Below are positions 18,222 to 27,991 of a stretch of 64,000 bases of DNA, piece by piece. The DNA is from Lysobacter changpingensis. GTDB taxonomy: Bacteria; Pseudomonadota; Gammaproteobacteria; Xanthomonadales; Xanthomonadaceae. The DNA is taken from the NCBI RefSeq assembly GCF_017308985.1, contig NZ_JADWPE010000006.1, forward strand, positions 310,001 to 374,000, given 5' to 3'. Positions within the stretch are counted from its first letter, which is position 1; the number at the start of each line of letters is the position of its first letter. Below the pieces are notes generated by a model. That model saw only the letters and a program-made list of their open reading frames with translations. It made no database searches and was not told the origin of the DNA. The translations under genes and the position numbers were made by a program.

Positions 18222-21074
18222 ATGCCCGCTTCGTCCCGCCCGCGCATCGCCGCGCTTGCCTTCGCCCTGGCCGCCGCCTTCGGAGGCGTCGCGCTCGCCC
18301 CGGCGCACGCGTGGGCCGCGCCGAAGGCGACGGTCGACATTCCCTTCGAGGAATTCACCCTGCCCAACGGGCTGCGCGTGGTCGTGCACACCGATCGCAA
18401 GGCGCCGATCGTCGCGGTGAACCTGTGGTACCACGTGGGCAGCAAGGACGAACCGGCCGGACGCACCGGCTTCGCGCACCTGTTCGAACACCTGATGTTC
18501 AACGGTTCGGAGAACCATCGCGGCGAATACTTCGAGCCGTTCGAACTGGTCGGCGCCACCGACATGAACGGCACCACCAATTCCGACCGCACCAACTACT
18601 TCCAGAACGTCCCCAGCACCGCGCTCGACATGGCGCTGTGGATGGAGTCCGACCGCATGGGCCACCTGCTCGGCGCGATCGATCAGAAGACCCTCGACGA
18701 GCAGCGCGGCGTCGTCCAGAACGAGAAGCGCGAGGGCGAGAACCAGCCCTACGGCCAGGTCTGGGACGCGCTGGGCAAGGCGCTGTACCCGAAATCGCAT
18801 CCGTACCACCACAGCACCATCGGCTCGATGGCGGACCTCGACGCCGCCTCGCTCGACGACGTGAAGGGCTGGTTCCGCACCTGGTACGGGCCGAACAACG
18901 CCGTGCTGGTGCTCGCCGGCGACATCGACGTCGCCACCGCGAAGCAGAAGGTGGCGAAGTACTTCGGCGACATCCCGGCCACGCCGACCATGGCGCAGCC
19001 GCAGGTCGATGTCGCGCCGCTCGCGAAATCCACGCGCGCGACCATGACCGACAAGGTGCCGCAGGCGCGCATCCACCGCGTGTGGAACGTCGCCCAGGCC
19101 GGCACGCCGGACCTCGACAAGCTGCAGCTGTTCGCGCAGGTGCTGGGCGGAAGCAAGTCCTCGCGCCTGGACAAGCGCCTGCTGCATGAGGACAAGCTCG
19201 TCGACAACGTCTCCGCCGCCGCGTACGCGATGCAGCTGAGCTCCAATTTCGTGATCACCGCCGACGTGAAGCAGGGCGTCGACCCGGCGAAGGTCGAGGC
19301 GATCATCGACGAGGAACTGGCCCGCCTGCTCAAGGACGGTCCGACGAAGAGCGAGCTGGAACAGGCCCGCACCGTGTTCAAGGCCGGCTTCGTGCGCGGC
19401 ATCGAGCGCATCGGCGGTTTCGGCGGCAAGGCCGACGCCCTGGCCGAATGCACGGTCTACACCGGCGATCCGGGCTGCTTCCGCGACAGCCTCAAGATCA
19501 TCGACACCGCCAGCGCCCGCGACCTCACCGCCGTCGCCGGCAACTGGTTGACCAAGGGCAGCCACACGCTGGTCGTGGTGCCGGGCGATCGCACCATCGT
19601 CGCCGAGGACGCGTCGGTCACGCCGGCGCCGATGCAGCTGCCGGCGGTGGATCCGAAGTACACGACGCTTCCGGCCACCGTCGACCGCAGCGCCGGCGCG
19701 CCGAAGACCAGCCAGTTCCCCGACCTCAAATTCCCGCAGCTGCAGCGCGCGACGCTGAAGAACGGCACCACGGTGATCCTGGCCGAGCGCCACGACATCC
19801 CGGTGGTGCAGATGAGCTACGAATTCGCCGGCGGCTACAGCGCCGACCAGGGCCGCAAGCTGGGCACGTCGAGCTTCGCGATGGGGATGATGGACGAAGG
19901 CGCGGGCGAGCTGGACGCGCTGGCCTTCGGCGATCGCGCCGAGTCGCTGGGCGCCAACCTCGGTGCCGGCGCGTCGCTCGATGGCGGCAAGGCCTACCTG
20001 TCGGCGTTGAAGCAGAACCTCGATCCGTCGGTCGCGCTGTTCGCGAAGATGTTGCGCGATCCGCGCTTCGACCAGAAGGAAATCGACCGCGTGAAGGCGA
20101 GCTGGGTCGCCGGCATCAAGCAGGAGAAGGCGCGCCCGAACGGCGCGGCGATGCGCGTGCTGCCGCCGCTGCTGTACGGGGCGGGCCACGCATATGCGAT
20201 TCCGTTCAGCGGCAGCGGCACCGAGGCTTCGATCGCCGCGCTGACCCGCGACGATCTGGTCGCCTTCCACCGCGACTGGGTGCGCCCGGACGGCGCGACG
20301 CTGATCGTGGTCGGCGACACCACGCTGAAGGAAATCGTGCCGCTGCTCGACAAGCACCTGGGCGACTGGAAGCCCGCGGGCGATGCGCCGGCGCGTCCGC
20401 AGATCGGCGAGGTCGCACGTCCGGCGAAGCCACGCGTGTATCTGATCGACCAGCCCGGCGCGGTGCAGGCGAACATCTTCGCCGGTGAAGTCGTGCCGTC
20501 GACGAAGGACGAGAACTCGGTCCGTTTCGACATCGCCAATTCCGTGCTGGGCGGCGAGTTCTCCTCGCGTCTCAACATGAACCTGCGCGAGGACAAGCAC
20601 TGGGCCTACGGCGCCTACAGCTTCTCGGCCAACGCGCTGGGCCAGCGCCCGTGGATGGCGTTCGCACCGGTGCAGATCGACAGGACCGCCGACTCGCTCA
20701 AGGAACTCAGCCGCGAAATCGCCGATTACGCCAGCGGCAAGGCACCGCCGAAGCCCGAGGAAGTGGCGAAGATCCAGGCGACGGAAATCCGCAGCCTGCC
20801 GGGCGCATTCGAAACGGCCTCGTCGGTGATGGGCGCGATCAGCGGCATCGTCCGCTACGACCGTCCGGACGATTACGTGTTCCAGCGCAAGGCGCAGATC
20901 GAGGCGCTCACGCCGGAGCAGGTGAAGGCCGCTGCGGCGACGCTCGATCCGAACGCGCTGACCTGGGTGGTGGTCGGCGACCTCAAGCAGATCGAAAAGC
21001 CCGTGCGCGCGCTGAGGCTGGGCGAGGTGCAGGTGCTCGACGCCGACGGCAACAAGGTGACGAGCACGCCATGA
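18222..21074 (+). CDS. Exported M16 family zinc metallopeptidase, two-domain
   Basis: 950 residues. A Sec signal peptide (residues 1 to about 33, AHAWAAPKA) directs it to the periplasm. The first M16 half holds the inverted zinc motif H-L-F-E-H (86-90) with the downstream glutamate in NEKREGENQPYG. The second half, from about 480, is the inactive paired domain with the same fold. Together they form a clamshell peptidase of the pitrilysin type that degrades short peptides. ATG 18222 is preceded by AGGAG. A perfect hairpin lies 64 bp after the stop. Confidence 0.94.
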   Translation: MPASSRPRIAALAFALAAAFGGVALAPAHAWAAPKATVDIPFEEFTLPNGLRVVVHTDRKAPIVAVNLWYHVGSKDEPAGRTGFAHLFEHLMFNGSENHRGEYFEPFELVGATDMNGTTNSDRTNYFQNVPSTALDMALWMESDRMGHLLGAIDQKTLDEQRGVVQNEKREGENQPYGQVWDALGKALYPKSHPYHHSTIGSMADLDAASLDDVKGWFRTWYGPNNAVLVLAGDIDVATAKQKVAKYFGDIPATPTMAQPQVDVAPLAKSTRATMTDKVPQARIHRVWNVAQAGTPDLDKLQLFAQVLGGSKSSRLDKRLLHEDKLVDNVSAAAYAMQLSSNFVITADVKQGVDPAKVEAIIDEELARLLKDGPTKSELEQARTVFKAGFVRGIERIGGFGGKADALAECTVYTGDPGCFRDSLKIIDTASARDLTAVAGNWLTKGSHTLVVVPGDRTIVAEDASVTPAPMQLPAVDPKYTTLPATVDRSAGAPKTSQFPDLKFPQLQRATLKNGTTVILAERHDIPVVQMSYEFAGGYSADQGRKLGTSSFAMGMMDEGAGELDALAFGDRAESLGANLGAGASLDGGKAYLSALKQNLDPSVALFAKMLRDPRFDQKEIDRVKASWVAGIKQEKARPNGAAMRVLPPLLYGAGHAYAIPFSGSGTEASIAALTRDDLVAFHRDWVRPDGATLIVVGDTTLKEIVPLLDKHLGDWKPAGDAPARPQIGEVARPAKPRVYLIDQPGAVQANIFAGEVVPSTKDENSVRFDIANSVLGGEFSSRLNMNLREDKHWAYGAYSFSANALGQRPWMAFAPVQIDRTADSLKELSREIADYASGKAPPKPEEVAKIQATEIRSLPGAFETASSVMGAISGIVRYDRPDDYVFQRKAQIEALTPEQVKAAAATLDPNALTWVVVGDLKQIEKPVRALRLGEVQVLDADGNKVTSTP

Positions 21075-21137
21075 CGGGTGGCGTCATCGCCTCGCCGTGA
21101 CGGCGCATCTGGCAGAACGCGACACCTGCAAACAGTC

Positions 21138-21167
21138 GAACCGCGACAAAGGCCTCAGTCGCGGTTC
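21138..21167 (+). terminator. Perfect hairpin after the M16 gene
   Basis: GAACCGCGAC (21138-21147) pairs with GTCGCGGTTC (21158-21167) around a 10-base loop. There is no T run after it, so termination is inferred from its position between the M16 gene and the DUF4156 gene. Confidence 0.5.
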
Positions 21168-21260
21168 ACTGCCTGGCGTTCACAACGGTGGCCGGTGCGG
21201 CGACAATCGCGCCCGTCCATTCAAGCGCGGCGACCGCGTCGCGCGAAACACGGGGTAACG

Positions 21261-21656
21261 ATGCGCAAGTCGATGTTCGGGATGGTTCTGCTCGGGGCGC
21301 TGGTCGCCGGCGGTTGCACGTGGGTCGACATGGCCCCTGGCGCCTCGTCGGTGCGCGTGATCGACGGCAACGGCCCGCCGGCCGGTTGCGAGAAGCGCGG
21401 CGAGGTCGAGGTGACCGTCAAGAACAAGGTCGCCTTCTACGAGCGCAACCAGTTGCGCGTGCGCGAGGAGCTGGAAACCCTGGCCCGCAACGAGGCGCTC
21501 GGCCTGCAAGCCGACACCGTGCAGCCGATGGGTGGCCCGATCAACGGTTCGCAGCGGTTCGCCGCCTGGCGCTGCGGCGCTGCGCGACGCGGCGCGGTCG
21601 TGCCGGCTCCGGCGCAGACCACGGGTAGCGCGCAGACCTATCCGCTGGGTGGTTGA
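21261..21656 (+). CDS. DUF4156 domain lipoprotein
   Basis: 131 residues. The signal peptide ends in a lipobox (LVAGGC, Cys near residue 20), so it should be a lipid-anchored envelope protein. The body matches the DUF4156 pattern: VRVIDGNGPPAGCEKRGEVEV, then LRNEA-type helix ARNEALGLQADTV. One Cys in PAGC and one in AWRCG may pair. Function of the family is not established. ATG 21261 is supported by the signal peptide. Confidence 0.82.
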   Translation: MRKSMFGMVLLGALVAGGCTWVDMAPGASSVRVIDGNGPPAGCEKRGEVEVTVKNKVAFYERNQLRVREELETLARNEALGLQADTVQPMGGPINGSQRFAAWRCGAARRGAVVPAPAQTTGSAQTYPLGG

Positions 21657-21920
21657 CGGCGGGCAAGCCTGGCCGGCGCGGGGGGAGGGCAGCCCCCAGT
21701 GGTTCCTGTCAGGCGGCCCGCGAGCAAGTGGCAGCTCCGCCAGACGACGAGGCATCCAGTGGGTGCCAGCGCCGGCCCCGGGGCCGCAGCCCTCATCACA
21801 CCGCTGAATCCCAGCCGCCGTCCGTCGCCAGGAGCGCACCCACCATACGCAACCGGATGGCGGCGGAGGGAAATTAAGCGTTAACATGGCGTGTTCGTTT
21901 CCGTTTCCGGTCAGCCGCCC

Positions 21921-22943
21921 ATGTTGTTCCAGCACGTCGCCATCGCCGGTCTTGCCCATATCGATGCTCCCCGCCGGCTGACCTCGGACGAAATCCACGC
22001 CCGCCTCAAGCCCACGCTCGATCGCCTGGGCATCAAGTACAACGTGCTTGAAGAAGTCGCCGGCGTGCGCGAACGCCGCCTGTGGGACGGCGAGGTCAAG
22101 GCCTCCGACGCCGCCACGCTTGCGGGCGTCAAGGCGCTGGCCGACGCCGGCATCGACGCCGATCGCGTCGGCCTGCTGGTCAACACCTCGGTCAGCCGCG
22201 ACTACCTGGAGCCGTCCACGGCGTCCATCGTGTCGGGCAACCTGCGCCTGCCCGATACCTGCCAGAACTTCGACGTCGCCAACGCGTGCCTGGCGTTCCT
22301 CAACGGCATGGACATCGCCAGCCGGATGATCGAACGCGGCGAGATCGACTACGCACTGGTCGTCAACGGCGAGACGGCCGAACTGGCCTACGAGAAGACG
22401 CTCGACCGCCTCAGCCGCGACGACGTCACCGAAGAGCAGTTCCGCGACGAGATGGCCACGCTGACGCTGGGCAGCGGCGCCGCCGCGATGGTCCTGGCGC
22501 GCAGCGAACTCGCCCCCGGCGCGCCGCGTTACCGCGGCAGCGTCACGCGTTCGGCGACCGAGTGGAACCAGCTCTGCCGCGGCGACCTCGTGCACGACCG
22601 CATGATCGCCGACGGCCGCATGCTGATGATCGAAGGCCTCAAGCTTGGCCAGAAGACCTTCGCCGCCGCACGCGCCGCGCTCGGCTGGGTGGTGGAAGAG
22701 CTGGACGAATTCGTCATCCACCAGGTCAGCAAGGCGCACACCAAGGCCTTCCTGAAGGCGTTCCGCATCGACCCGAAGAAGGTCCTGACCATCTTCGGCG
22801 AGCACGGCAACATCGGCCCGGCGTCGGTGCCGATCGTGCTGAGCAAGCTGCGCGAGGGCGGTCGCGTGAAGAAGGGCACGCGCATCGCGCTGCTGGGCAT
22901 CGGCTCGGGCCTGAACTGCTCGATGGCCGAAGTGGTCTGGTAA
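21921..22943 (+). CDS. oleA: OleA, thiolase-fold acyl-CoA condensing enzyme of olefin biosynthesis
   Basis: 340 residues, very close in sequence to Xanthomonas campestris OleA as I recall it. It condenses two fatty acyl-CoAs head to head to give a 2-alkyl-3-ketoacid. Active residues are visible: Cys123 in FDVANACLAF, Glu97 in DYLEPST (donated across the dimer), His267 in FVIHQVSKAH and Asn297 in GEHGNIGP. The start was placed at 21921 (MLFQHVAIAGLAHIDAP) because this is the family N-terminus; an upstream GTG frame adds ten unrelated residues. A terminator follows at 22966. First gene of the ole region. Confidence 0.96.
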   Translation: MLFQHVAIAGLAHIDAPRRLTSDEIHARLKPTLDRLGIKYNVLEEVAGVRERRLWDGEVKASDAATLAGVKALADAGIDADRVGLLVNTSVSRDYLEPSTASIVSGNLRLPDTCQNFDVANACLAFLNGMDIASRMIERGEIDYALVVNGETAELAYEKTLDRLSRDDVTEEQFRDEMATLTLGSGAAAMVLARSELAPGAPRYRGSVTRSATEWNQLCRGDLVHDRMIADGRMLMIEGLKLGQKTFAAARAALGWVVEELDEFVIHQVSKAHTKAFLKAFRIDPKKVLTIFGEHGNIGPASVPIVLSKLREGGRVKKGTRIALLGIGSGLNCSMAEVVW

Positions 22944-22965
22944 GCGACGCGCACGCAGTACGAAG

Positions 22966-22989
22966 AACCCGGCCGCGCGCCGGGTTTTT
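22966..22989 (+). terminator. Intrinsic terminator after oleA
   Basis: AACCCGG (22966-22972) pairs with CCGGGTT (22980-22986) and is followed by TTT. It lies 22 bp past the oleA stop and suggests that oleB has its own promoter or depends on readthrough. Confidence 0.75.
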
Positions 22990-23124
22990 CTTGAGCGGCG
23001 CCCGTTGATGCCGCGCACCGCACCATCCACCGAACATCCAGCGTCGTCCCGCGAGGCGGGGCCCAGCGATCCACCGAGGCGCCCGGGAATTCCGCACAAG
23101 CGGAACGACGAGCAGGAAACACCG

Positions 23125-24024
23125 ATGACGATCCATCTGCCGCTTCCCGATTACCCCTTCACGCCGCAGCGTTTCGACGTGCGCCCCGGCATCACGATGA
23201 GCTATCTCGACGAAGGCCCGCGCGACGGCGAAGTGGTGGTGATGCTGCACGGCAATCCGTCGTGGAGCTTCTACTGGCGCAAGCTGGTGCTCGGTCTACG
23301 CGAACGCTACCGCTGCATCGTGCCGGACCATGTCGGCATGGGGCTGTCCGACAAGCCGACCGACGAGCGCTACCGCTACACGCTGCAATCGCGCATCGAT
23401 GACGTGGAAACCCTGCTCGATCACCTCGGCATCAAGGGCGACGTCACGCTGGCCGTGCACGACTGGGGTGGCGGCATCGGCTTCGGCTGGGGTCTCAGGC
23501 ATTCGGACCGTATCCGCCGGCTCATCGTCACCAACACCGGTTCGTTCCCGCTGCCGGCGAGCAAGCCGCTGCCGAAGTCGCTGAAGTTCGGCCGCGACTC
23601 GGGCCTGGGCACGTTGCTGATCCGCGGCTTCAACGCGTTCTCGTCGGTGGCGTCCTTCGTCGGCGTCGAGAAGAAGATGCCCGCGGACGTGCGCCGCGCC
23701 TACGTGGGCCCGTACGACAGCTGGGCGAACCGCATCGCGACCTCGCGCTTCGTGCAGGACATCCCGCTGGGTGAAGGCGACGCCGCGTGGCCGCTGGTGC
23801 AGGCGATGGGCCGCAAACTGCCGGAGTACGCCGATCGGCCGGCCTTCATCGCATGGGGGTTGCGCGATTTCGTGTTCGACAGGCACTTCCTGCAAGGCTT
23901 CACCGATGCGCTGCCCAACGCGCAGGTGCACGCGTTCGAGGACGCCGGGCATTACGTGATGGAAGACAAGGGCGACCTGCTGGTGCCGAAGATGCGGGCG
24001 TTCCTGGATTCGAATCCGCTTTGA
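23125..24024 (+). CDS. oleB: OleB, beta-lactone decarboxylase (haloalkane dehalogenase fold)
   Basis: 299 residues, alpha/beta-hydrolase fold of the haloalkane dehalogenase subfamily. The oxyanion loop HGNPSWSFYWR is at 42-52, the nucleophile Asp113 lies in VHDWGGG and the catalytic His in DAGHYVMED near the C-terminus. In the ole pathway OleB turns the cis-beta-lactone made by OleC into the long-chain olefin with loss of CO2. Its place between oleA and oleC supports OleB over a true dehalogenase. ATG 23125 follows GCAGGAAA; upstream codons show no family similarity. Confidence 0.94.
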   Translation: MTIHLPLPDYPFTPQRFDVRPGITMSYLDEGPRDGEVVVMLHGNPSWSFYWRKLVLGLRERYRCIVPDHVGMGLSDKPTDERYRYTLQSRIDDVETLLDHLGIKGDVTLAVHDWGGGIGFGWGLRHSDRIRRLIVTNTGSFPLPASKPLPKSLKFGRDSGLGTLLIRGFNAFSSVASFVGVEKKMPADVRRAYVGPYDSWANRIATSRFVQDIPLGEGDAAWPLVQAMGRKLPEYADRPAFIAWGLRDFVFDRHFLQGFTDALPNAQVHAFEDAGHYVMEDKGDLLVPKMRAFLDSNPL

Positions 24025-24208
24025 GCGTTGGCTTTGCCTTCCGCCTTTGGCCTTAGGGCTTTTGCGTTGAGCCCCTCTCCCTCCGGGGGTGGAGTAGGGA
24101 CGTGCGTTGCATCGACGATCACCGACACCCGCTTTCGCTGAAACGCCATCAGCCTGGATCCCGGCATTCGCCGGGATGACGATGTTCTCGCGCCGGATGA
24201 CGATGTTC

Positions 24209-24285
24209 TTGTAGCCCGGGTAAGCGAAGCGCACCCGGGGCACCGGCCACCTCCCCGGGCGCGCTTCGCTTGCCCGCGTTGGAAA
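24209..24285. repeat. Interspersed repeat, family A, short copy
   Basis: Starts TTGTAGCCCGGGTAAGCGAA and ends in an imperfect inverted arm (GCGCTTCGCTTGCCCGCG). A separate short hairpin, ATCCCGGCATTCGCCGGGAT, lies just upstream near 24160. Together they occupy most of the gap between oleB and the convergent YkgJ-type gene. Confidence 0.75.
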
Positions 24286-24296
24286 AGCGGCGGCTT

Positions 24297-24680
24297 TCAA
24301 ACCTCCGGCAACGGATTCTTCTCGCCCTCGTCCACGCCCACCCAATCCTCCGGCGTGAGTACCGCCAGCCCGTGCGCCAGCCGCGCCTTGTCGCACTGCG
24401 CGCTCGCCTGCCCGAACTCCCACGACGCCGGCACCAGCGCGCAGACGGACGGACGGCGGTCGTGGATCGTGCAGCGGCTGTAGCGGCCGATGTCCGCGTC
24501 CAATGCGACGCAGCGCGGATTGGATTGCGACGTACCCCGCATCACGCGTTCGTGGGTGCGCAGGCTTTCGGTCAGCTCGGGGGGCACTTGGCCGCCGAGC
24601 TCGGGGTCGGCCTCCGACCAGTGGAAACTCACGCGGAAGAAGGCGCAGCAGGCGCCGCAGGTCAGGCAGGGGTGGCGCAT
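24297..24680 (-). CDS. YkgJ-family cysteine cluster protein
   Basis: 127 residues. Cys pattern of the YkgJ/CxxCxxCC family: CLTCGACC at residues 5-12, then NPRCVAL, RCTIHDRRPSVCAL and a final AQCDKARL. It is expected to bind zinc or an iron-sulfur cluster; the biochemical role is unknown. It sits on the opposite strand inside the ole region, convergent to oleB and divergent from oleC (101 bp). Similar genes are seen near ole loci of related bacteria, but a role in the pathway is not shown. Confidence 0.88.
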   Translation of the reverse strand: MRHPCLTCGACCAFFRVSFHWSEADPELGGQVPPELTESLRTHERVMRGTSQSNPRCVALDADIGRYSRCTIHDRRPSVCALVPASWEFGQASAQCDKARLAHGLAVLTPEDWVGVDEGEKNPLPEV

Positions 24681-24781
24681 GGGTGGACCGTCGCGGGGTC
24701 CGGAGACATGGGGCGGGTGCGGAATTCTGAGGCTTCCAGCGGCAGGCGCAAGCGCGGCGCCGTTCGGGCGAAAATGAATGC

Positions 24782-26434
24782 ATGAACGAGCCGTGCAACA
24801 TCGCCGCGACCCTGCCCGGGCTGGCCGCCCGCTTCCCCGACCGCATCGCCATGCGCTGCCCCGGCACGCGCGGCCCCGACGGCCTGGCCCGCTTCGACCT
24901 GACCCTGACCTACCGCGATCTCGACGCCCGCAGCGACGCCATCGCCGCCGGCCTGGCGCGGCGCGGCATCGTTCGTGGCACCCGCACGGTGGTGATGGTG
25001 CGGCCGTCCCCGGAGTTCTTCCTGCTCATGTTCGCGCTGTTCAAGGCCGGCGCCGTGCCGGTGCTGGTCGATCCGGGCATCGACAAGCGCGCGCTGAAGC
25101 AGTGTCTGGACGAAGCGCAGCCGGAGGCCTTCATCGGCATCCCGCTCGCGCACGTCGCGCGGACCGTGCTGCGCTGGGCGACGTCCGCGCGCATCCGCAT
25201 CACGACCGGTACGCGCGCATGGCTGAGCGATGCGACGCTCGCGCAGATCGAACGCGATGGCGCGAACGCCGGCTCGCAGCTCGCCGCGACGCAACCCGAC
25301 GACGTTGCCGCGATCCTCTTCACCAGCGGCTCCACCGGCATGCCGAAGGGCGTGGTGTACCGGCATCGCCACTTCGTCGCGCAGATCGCCATGCTGCGCG
25401 ACGCGCTGGGCATCCAGGCGGGCGGCGTCGACCTGCCGACGTTCCCGCCGTTCGCGCTGTTCGATCCCGCGCTCGGGCTCACCTCGATCATCCCCGACAT
25501 GGACCCGACCAAGCCCGCGCTTGCCGATCCGCGCAAGTTGCACGACGCCATCGCGCGCTTCGACGTCGACCAGCTGTTCGGCTCGCCCGCGTTGATGGCG
25601 GTATTGGCGAACTTCGGCGCGAAGCTGCCGACGGTGAAACGCGTGACCTCCGCAGGCGCGCCGGTGCCGGCCGACGTCGTGGCGAAGATGCGCGAACTGC
25701 TGCCCGAAGACGCCGGCTTCTGGACGCCCTATGGTGCGACCGAATGCCTGCCCGTCGCGGTGATCGAAAGCCGCGAACTGCAATCCACGCGTGCGGCCAC
25801 CGAGGCCGGCGCCGGCACCTGCGTCGGTCGCGCGGTCGCGCCTAACGAGGTGCGCATCATCGCGATCACCGACAACGCGATCGCGCACTGGCGCGACGCG
25901 CGCATCGTGGAAGTGGGCGTGGTCGGCGAGATCACCGTCGCCGGTCCCACCGCAACCGACACCTACTTCAATCGTCCCGCGCAGACGAAAGCCGCGAAGA
26001 TCCGCGAGCCGGTTGGCGACGGCGGCGAACGCGTCGTGCATCGCATGGGCGACGTCGGTTATCTCGATGCGGAAGGCCGGCTGTGGTTCTGCGGGCGCAA
26101 ATCGCATCGCGTCGAAACCGCGCAGGGCCCGCTGTACACCGAGCAGGTCGAACCGGTGTTCAACACGCACGCCGATGTGCGCCGCACCGCGCTGGTGGGG
26201 GTCGGTCCGATGGGTGCGCAGCGGCCGGTGCTGTGCGTCGAGCTGGCGAACGGCAACGATGATCGCGAATGGCCGCGCATCGAGCGCGAGCTGCGCGACA
26301 TCGGTTCGCGCCACGCGCATACGGCGCGCATCGACACGTTCCTGCGCCATCCGAAATTCCCGGTCGACATCCGCCACAACGCCAAGATCGGGCGCGAGAA
26401 GCTCGCCGTCTGGGCCGCGGGCCGCGTGCGCTGA
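24782..26434 (+). CDS. oleC: OleC, ATP-dependent beta-lactone synthetase (ANL superfamily)
   Basis: 550 residues. Adenylate-forming enzyme motifs: FTSGSTGMPKGVVY (A3, about 179-192), YGATECLPV (A5), GDVGYLDAEGRLWFCGRKSHRV (A7-A8) and the C-terminal lysine in NAKIGREKL. OleC activates the 2-alkyl-3-hydroxy acid and closes it to a beta-lactone. Long FDVDQLFGSPALM and PPFALFDPALG segments fit the OleC branch rather than acyl-CoA synthetases. A regulator gene starts 3 bp after the stop, so the two are probably cotranscribed. Confidence 0.95.
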   Translation: MNEPCNIAATLPGLAARFPDRIAMRCPGTRGPDGLARFDLTLTYRDLDARSDAIAAGLARRGIVRGTRTVVMVRPSPEFFLLMFALFKAGAVPVLVDPGIDKRALKQCLDEAQPEAFIGIPLAHVARTVLRWATSARIRITTGTRAWLSDATLAQIERDGANAGSQLAATQPDDVAAILFTSGSTGMPKGVVYRHRHFVAQIAMLRDALGIQAGGVDLPTFPPFALFDPALGLTSIIPDMDPTKPALADPRKLHDAIARFDVDQLFGSPALMAVLANFGAKLPTVKRVTSAGAPVPADVVAKMRELLPEDAGFWTPYGATECLPVAVIESRELQSTRAATEAGAGTCVGRAVAPNEVRIIAITDNAIAHWRDARIVEVGVVGEITVAGPTATDTYFNRPAQTKAAKIREPVGDGGERVVHRMGDVGYLDAEGRLWFCGRKSHRVETAQGPLYTEQVEPVFNTHADVRRTALVGVGPMGAQRPVLCVELANGNDDREWPRIERELRDIGSRHAHTARIDTFLRHPKFPVDIRHNAKIGREKLAVWAAGRVR

Positions 26435-26437
26435 CGC

Positions 26438-27991
26438 ATGACGACGCGCTACCGGCTCGACGATCTCCTCATCGACGTGCCGCGCCAGCGCGTGGAGCGC
26501 GATGGCGTGCTGCTCGACGTCGGCGGGCTGAGCTTCCGGCTGCTGGAATTCCTGCTGGAGCAGGGCCAGCGCGTGGTCGGCTTCGACGAGCTGATCGAGC
26601 GCGTGTGGGCGCCGGCCGTCGTCAACGAGGAGACCGTCACGCAGCGCGTACGCCTGTTGCGCCAGTCGCTGGGCGATGACGGGCGGAATCCGCGATACCT
26701 GCGCTCGGTGCGCGGGCGTGGCTATCAGCTGTGTGTGCCGCCGCAGCGCATCGATGACACCAGCGGCGACACGACGCTTCGTCGCAGCGCAAAACGCAAC
26801 CCCGTCTACGTCGGCATCGCGGTCGTGCTGCTCGTCGTCGGTGCGGTGGCGTGGTGGCTGCAACGCGGGGACGAGCAACACGCGCAACCGCCTTCGCCGC
26901 TGCTCCAGCGTGCCGCGTACTACGCCGGCATCGGGCAGCGCGACGACAACGAGCGCGCCATCGCGCTCTATCGGCAACGCCTGCAGGAAGCGCCCGACGA
27001 TCGCGACGCACTCGTCGGCCTGAGCCGTGCGTTCAGCGCGCAGGTGTGCCTCTACAACGGCGAGGCCGCGCAGATCGATCGCGCGCAGGCGCTGGCCGAG
27101 CGTGTGATCGCCGTGGATCCGAACCATGCCGCCGCGCATGCCGCGGTCGCGTATTCCTTCGACTGCCGTGGCCGCATCGACGACGCGCTGCGTGGCTACG
27201 AGCGCGCGCTGTCGCTGGATCCATCGAACGACGGTGCGCGTGCCTCGGCGGCGTATCTGTACGAACGACGCGGACGCCTCGCGGACGCGTTGGCCGCCAA
27301 CCTCGCCGTCCGCGATCCGTCGCGCGCGCGGTTCCTGCAGATCCAGATCGCGGCCAATCTCGACCTGCTGGGCTATGCCGCCGAAGCGGAGACGCGCTAT
27401 CGCCGCAGCTTCCAGTTGTATCCCGACAACGTGTTCTCCAACCTCGCGTGGCCGTCGTTCCTGATGCGCCACGGCCGCAACGCCGAAGCGCAGGTCGCGC
27501 TCGACGAGGCGATGAAGCGCGGCACCGATCACGCGGGCCTGCATCTGCTCGCGGCCGAACTCGCGTGGGCGCGGGGCGACCGCGATGCAGCTTGGCGCGA
27601 AGCCTCGCGTGCGGCGGAACTTCGGCCGCAGGGCAGCTTCGCCAGGACCGTGCTGTGGTCTATGTCGCCGGTGCAGCCGCCCGCGCACCTGCTCCGCGCA
27701 CGTGCCGAATCGCTGCGCGCGGGGCTGCGCGCCGGCAGCGATCCGTTCGATGGGCTCGACGCCGCATTGTTGCTGGCGATGATCGACGACCGCGATGCCG
27801 CGATCGTCGCACTCTCCGATGCAGTGGCGATGGGCTATCGCGACGCGGCCTACCTGCGCGCGACGCCGCTGCTCGCGAATGTGCGCAGGTCGCCGCGATT
27901 CGATGCGCTGATCGCGGCCATCGACACGGCCATCGCGCGCGAACGCGAGGCGGTTCGCGCGCGCAAGCTGGACGTCAGCGCAGCGCCTTGA
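26438..27991 (+). CDS. Membrane-anchored winged-helix regulator with TPR-like sensor (CadC-like)
   Basis: 517 residues. Residues 1-100 are an OmpR/PhoB-type DNA-binding winged helix (LSFRLLEFLLEQGQRVVGF, VTQRVRLLRQSLGDDG, RYLRSVRGRGYQL). A single membrane segment at about 127-145 follows, then about 370 residues of TPR-like helical repeats, predicted to be periplasmic. This is a one-component transmembrane regulator in the style of CadC/ToxR. It is 3 bp downstream of oleC and overlaps the convergent serine hydrolase by 17 bp. Control of the ole genes is a reasonable guess but not shown. Confidence 0.87.
   Translation: MTTRYRLDDLLIDVPRQRVERDGVLLDVGGLSFRLLEFLLEQGQRVVGFDELIERVWAPAVVNEETVTQRVRLLRQSLGDDGRNPRYLRSVRGRGYQLCVPPQRIDDTSGDTTLRRSAKRNPVYVGIAVVLLVVGAVAWWLQRGDEQHAQPPSPLLQRAAYYAGIGQRDDNERAIALYRQRLQEAPDDRDALVGLSRAFSAQVCLYNGEAAQIDRAQALAERVIAVDPNHAAAHAAVAYSFDCRGRIDDALRGYERALSLDPSNDGARASAAYLYERRGRLADALAANLAVRDPSRARFLQIQIAANLDLLGYAAEAETRYRRSFQLYPDNVFSNLAWPSFLMRHGRNAEAQVALDEAMKRGTDHAGLHLLAAELAWARGDRDAAWREASRAAELRPQGSFARTVLWSMSPVQPPAHLLRARAESLRAGLRAGSDPFDGLDAALLLAMIDDRDAAIVALSDAVAMGYRDAAYLRATPLLANVRRSPRFDALIAAIDTAIAREREAVRARKLDVSAAP

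Noticed and set aside
23125-24024. OleB as haloalkane dehalogenase
   Set aside because: Fold is the same, but the oleA/oleC/oleD neighbours favour beta-lactone decarboxylase.
24662-27688. A 1008-codon open frame on the minus strand over oleC and the regulator
   Set aside because: Antisense shadow of GC-rich genes; composition is His/Arg/Gln-rich and no domain is seen, while the plus strand genes are clear.
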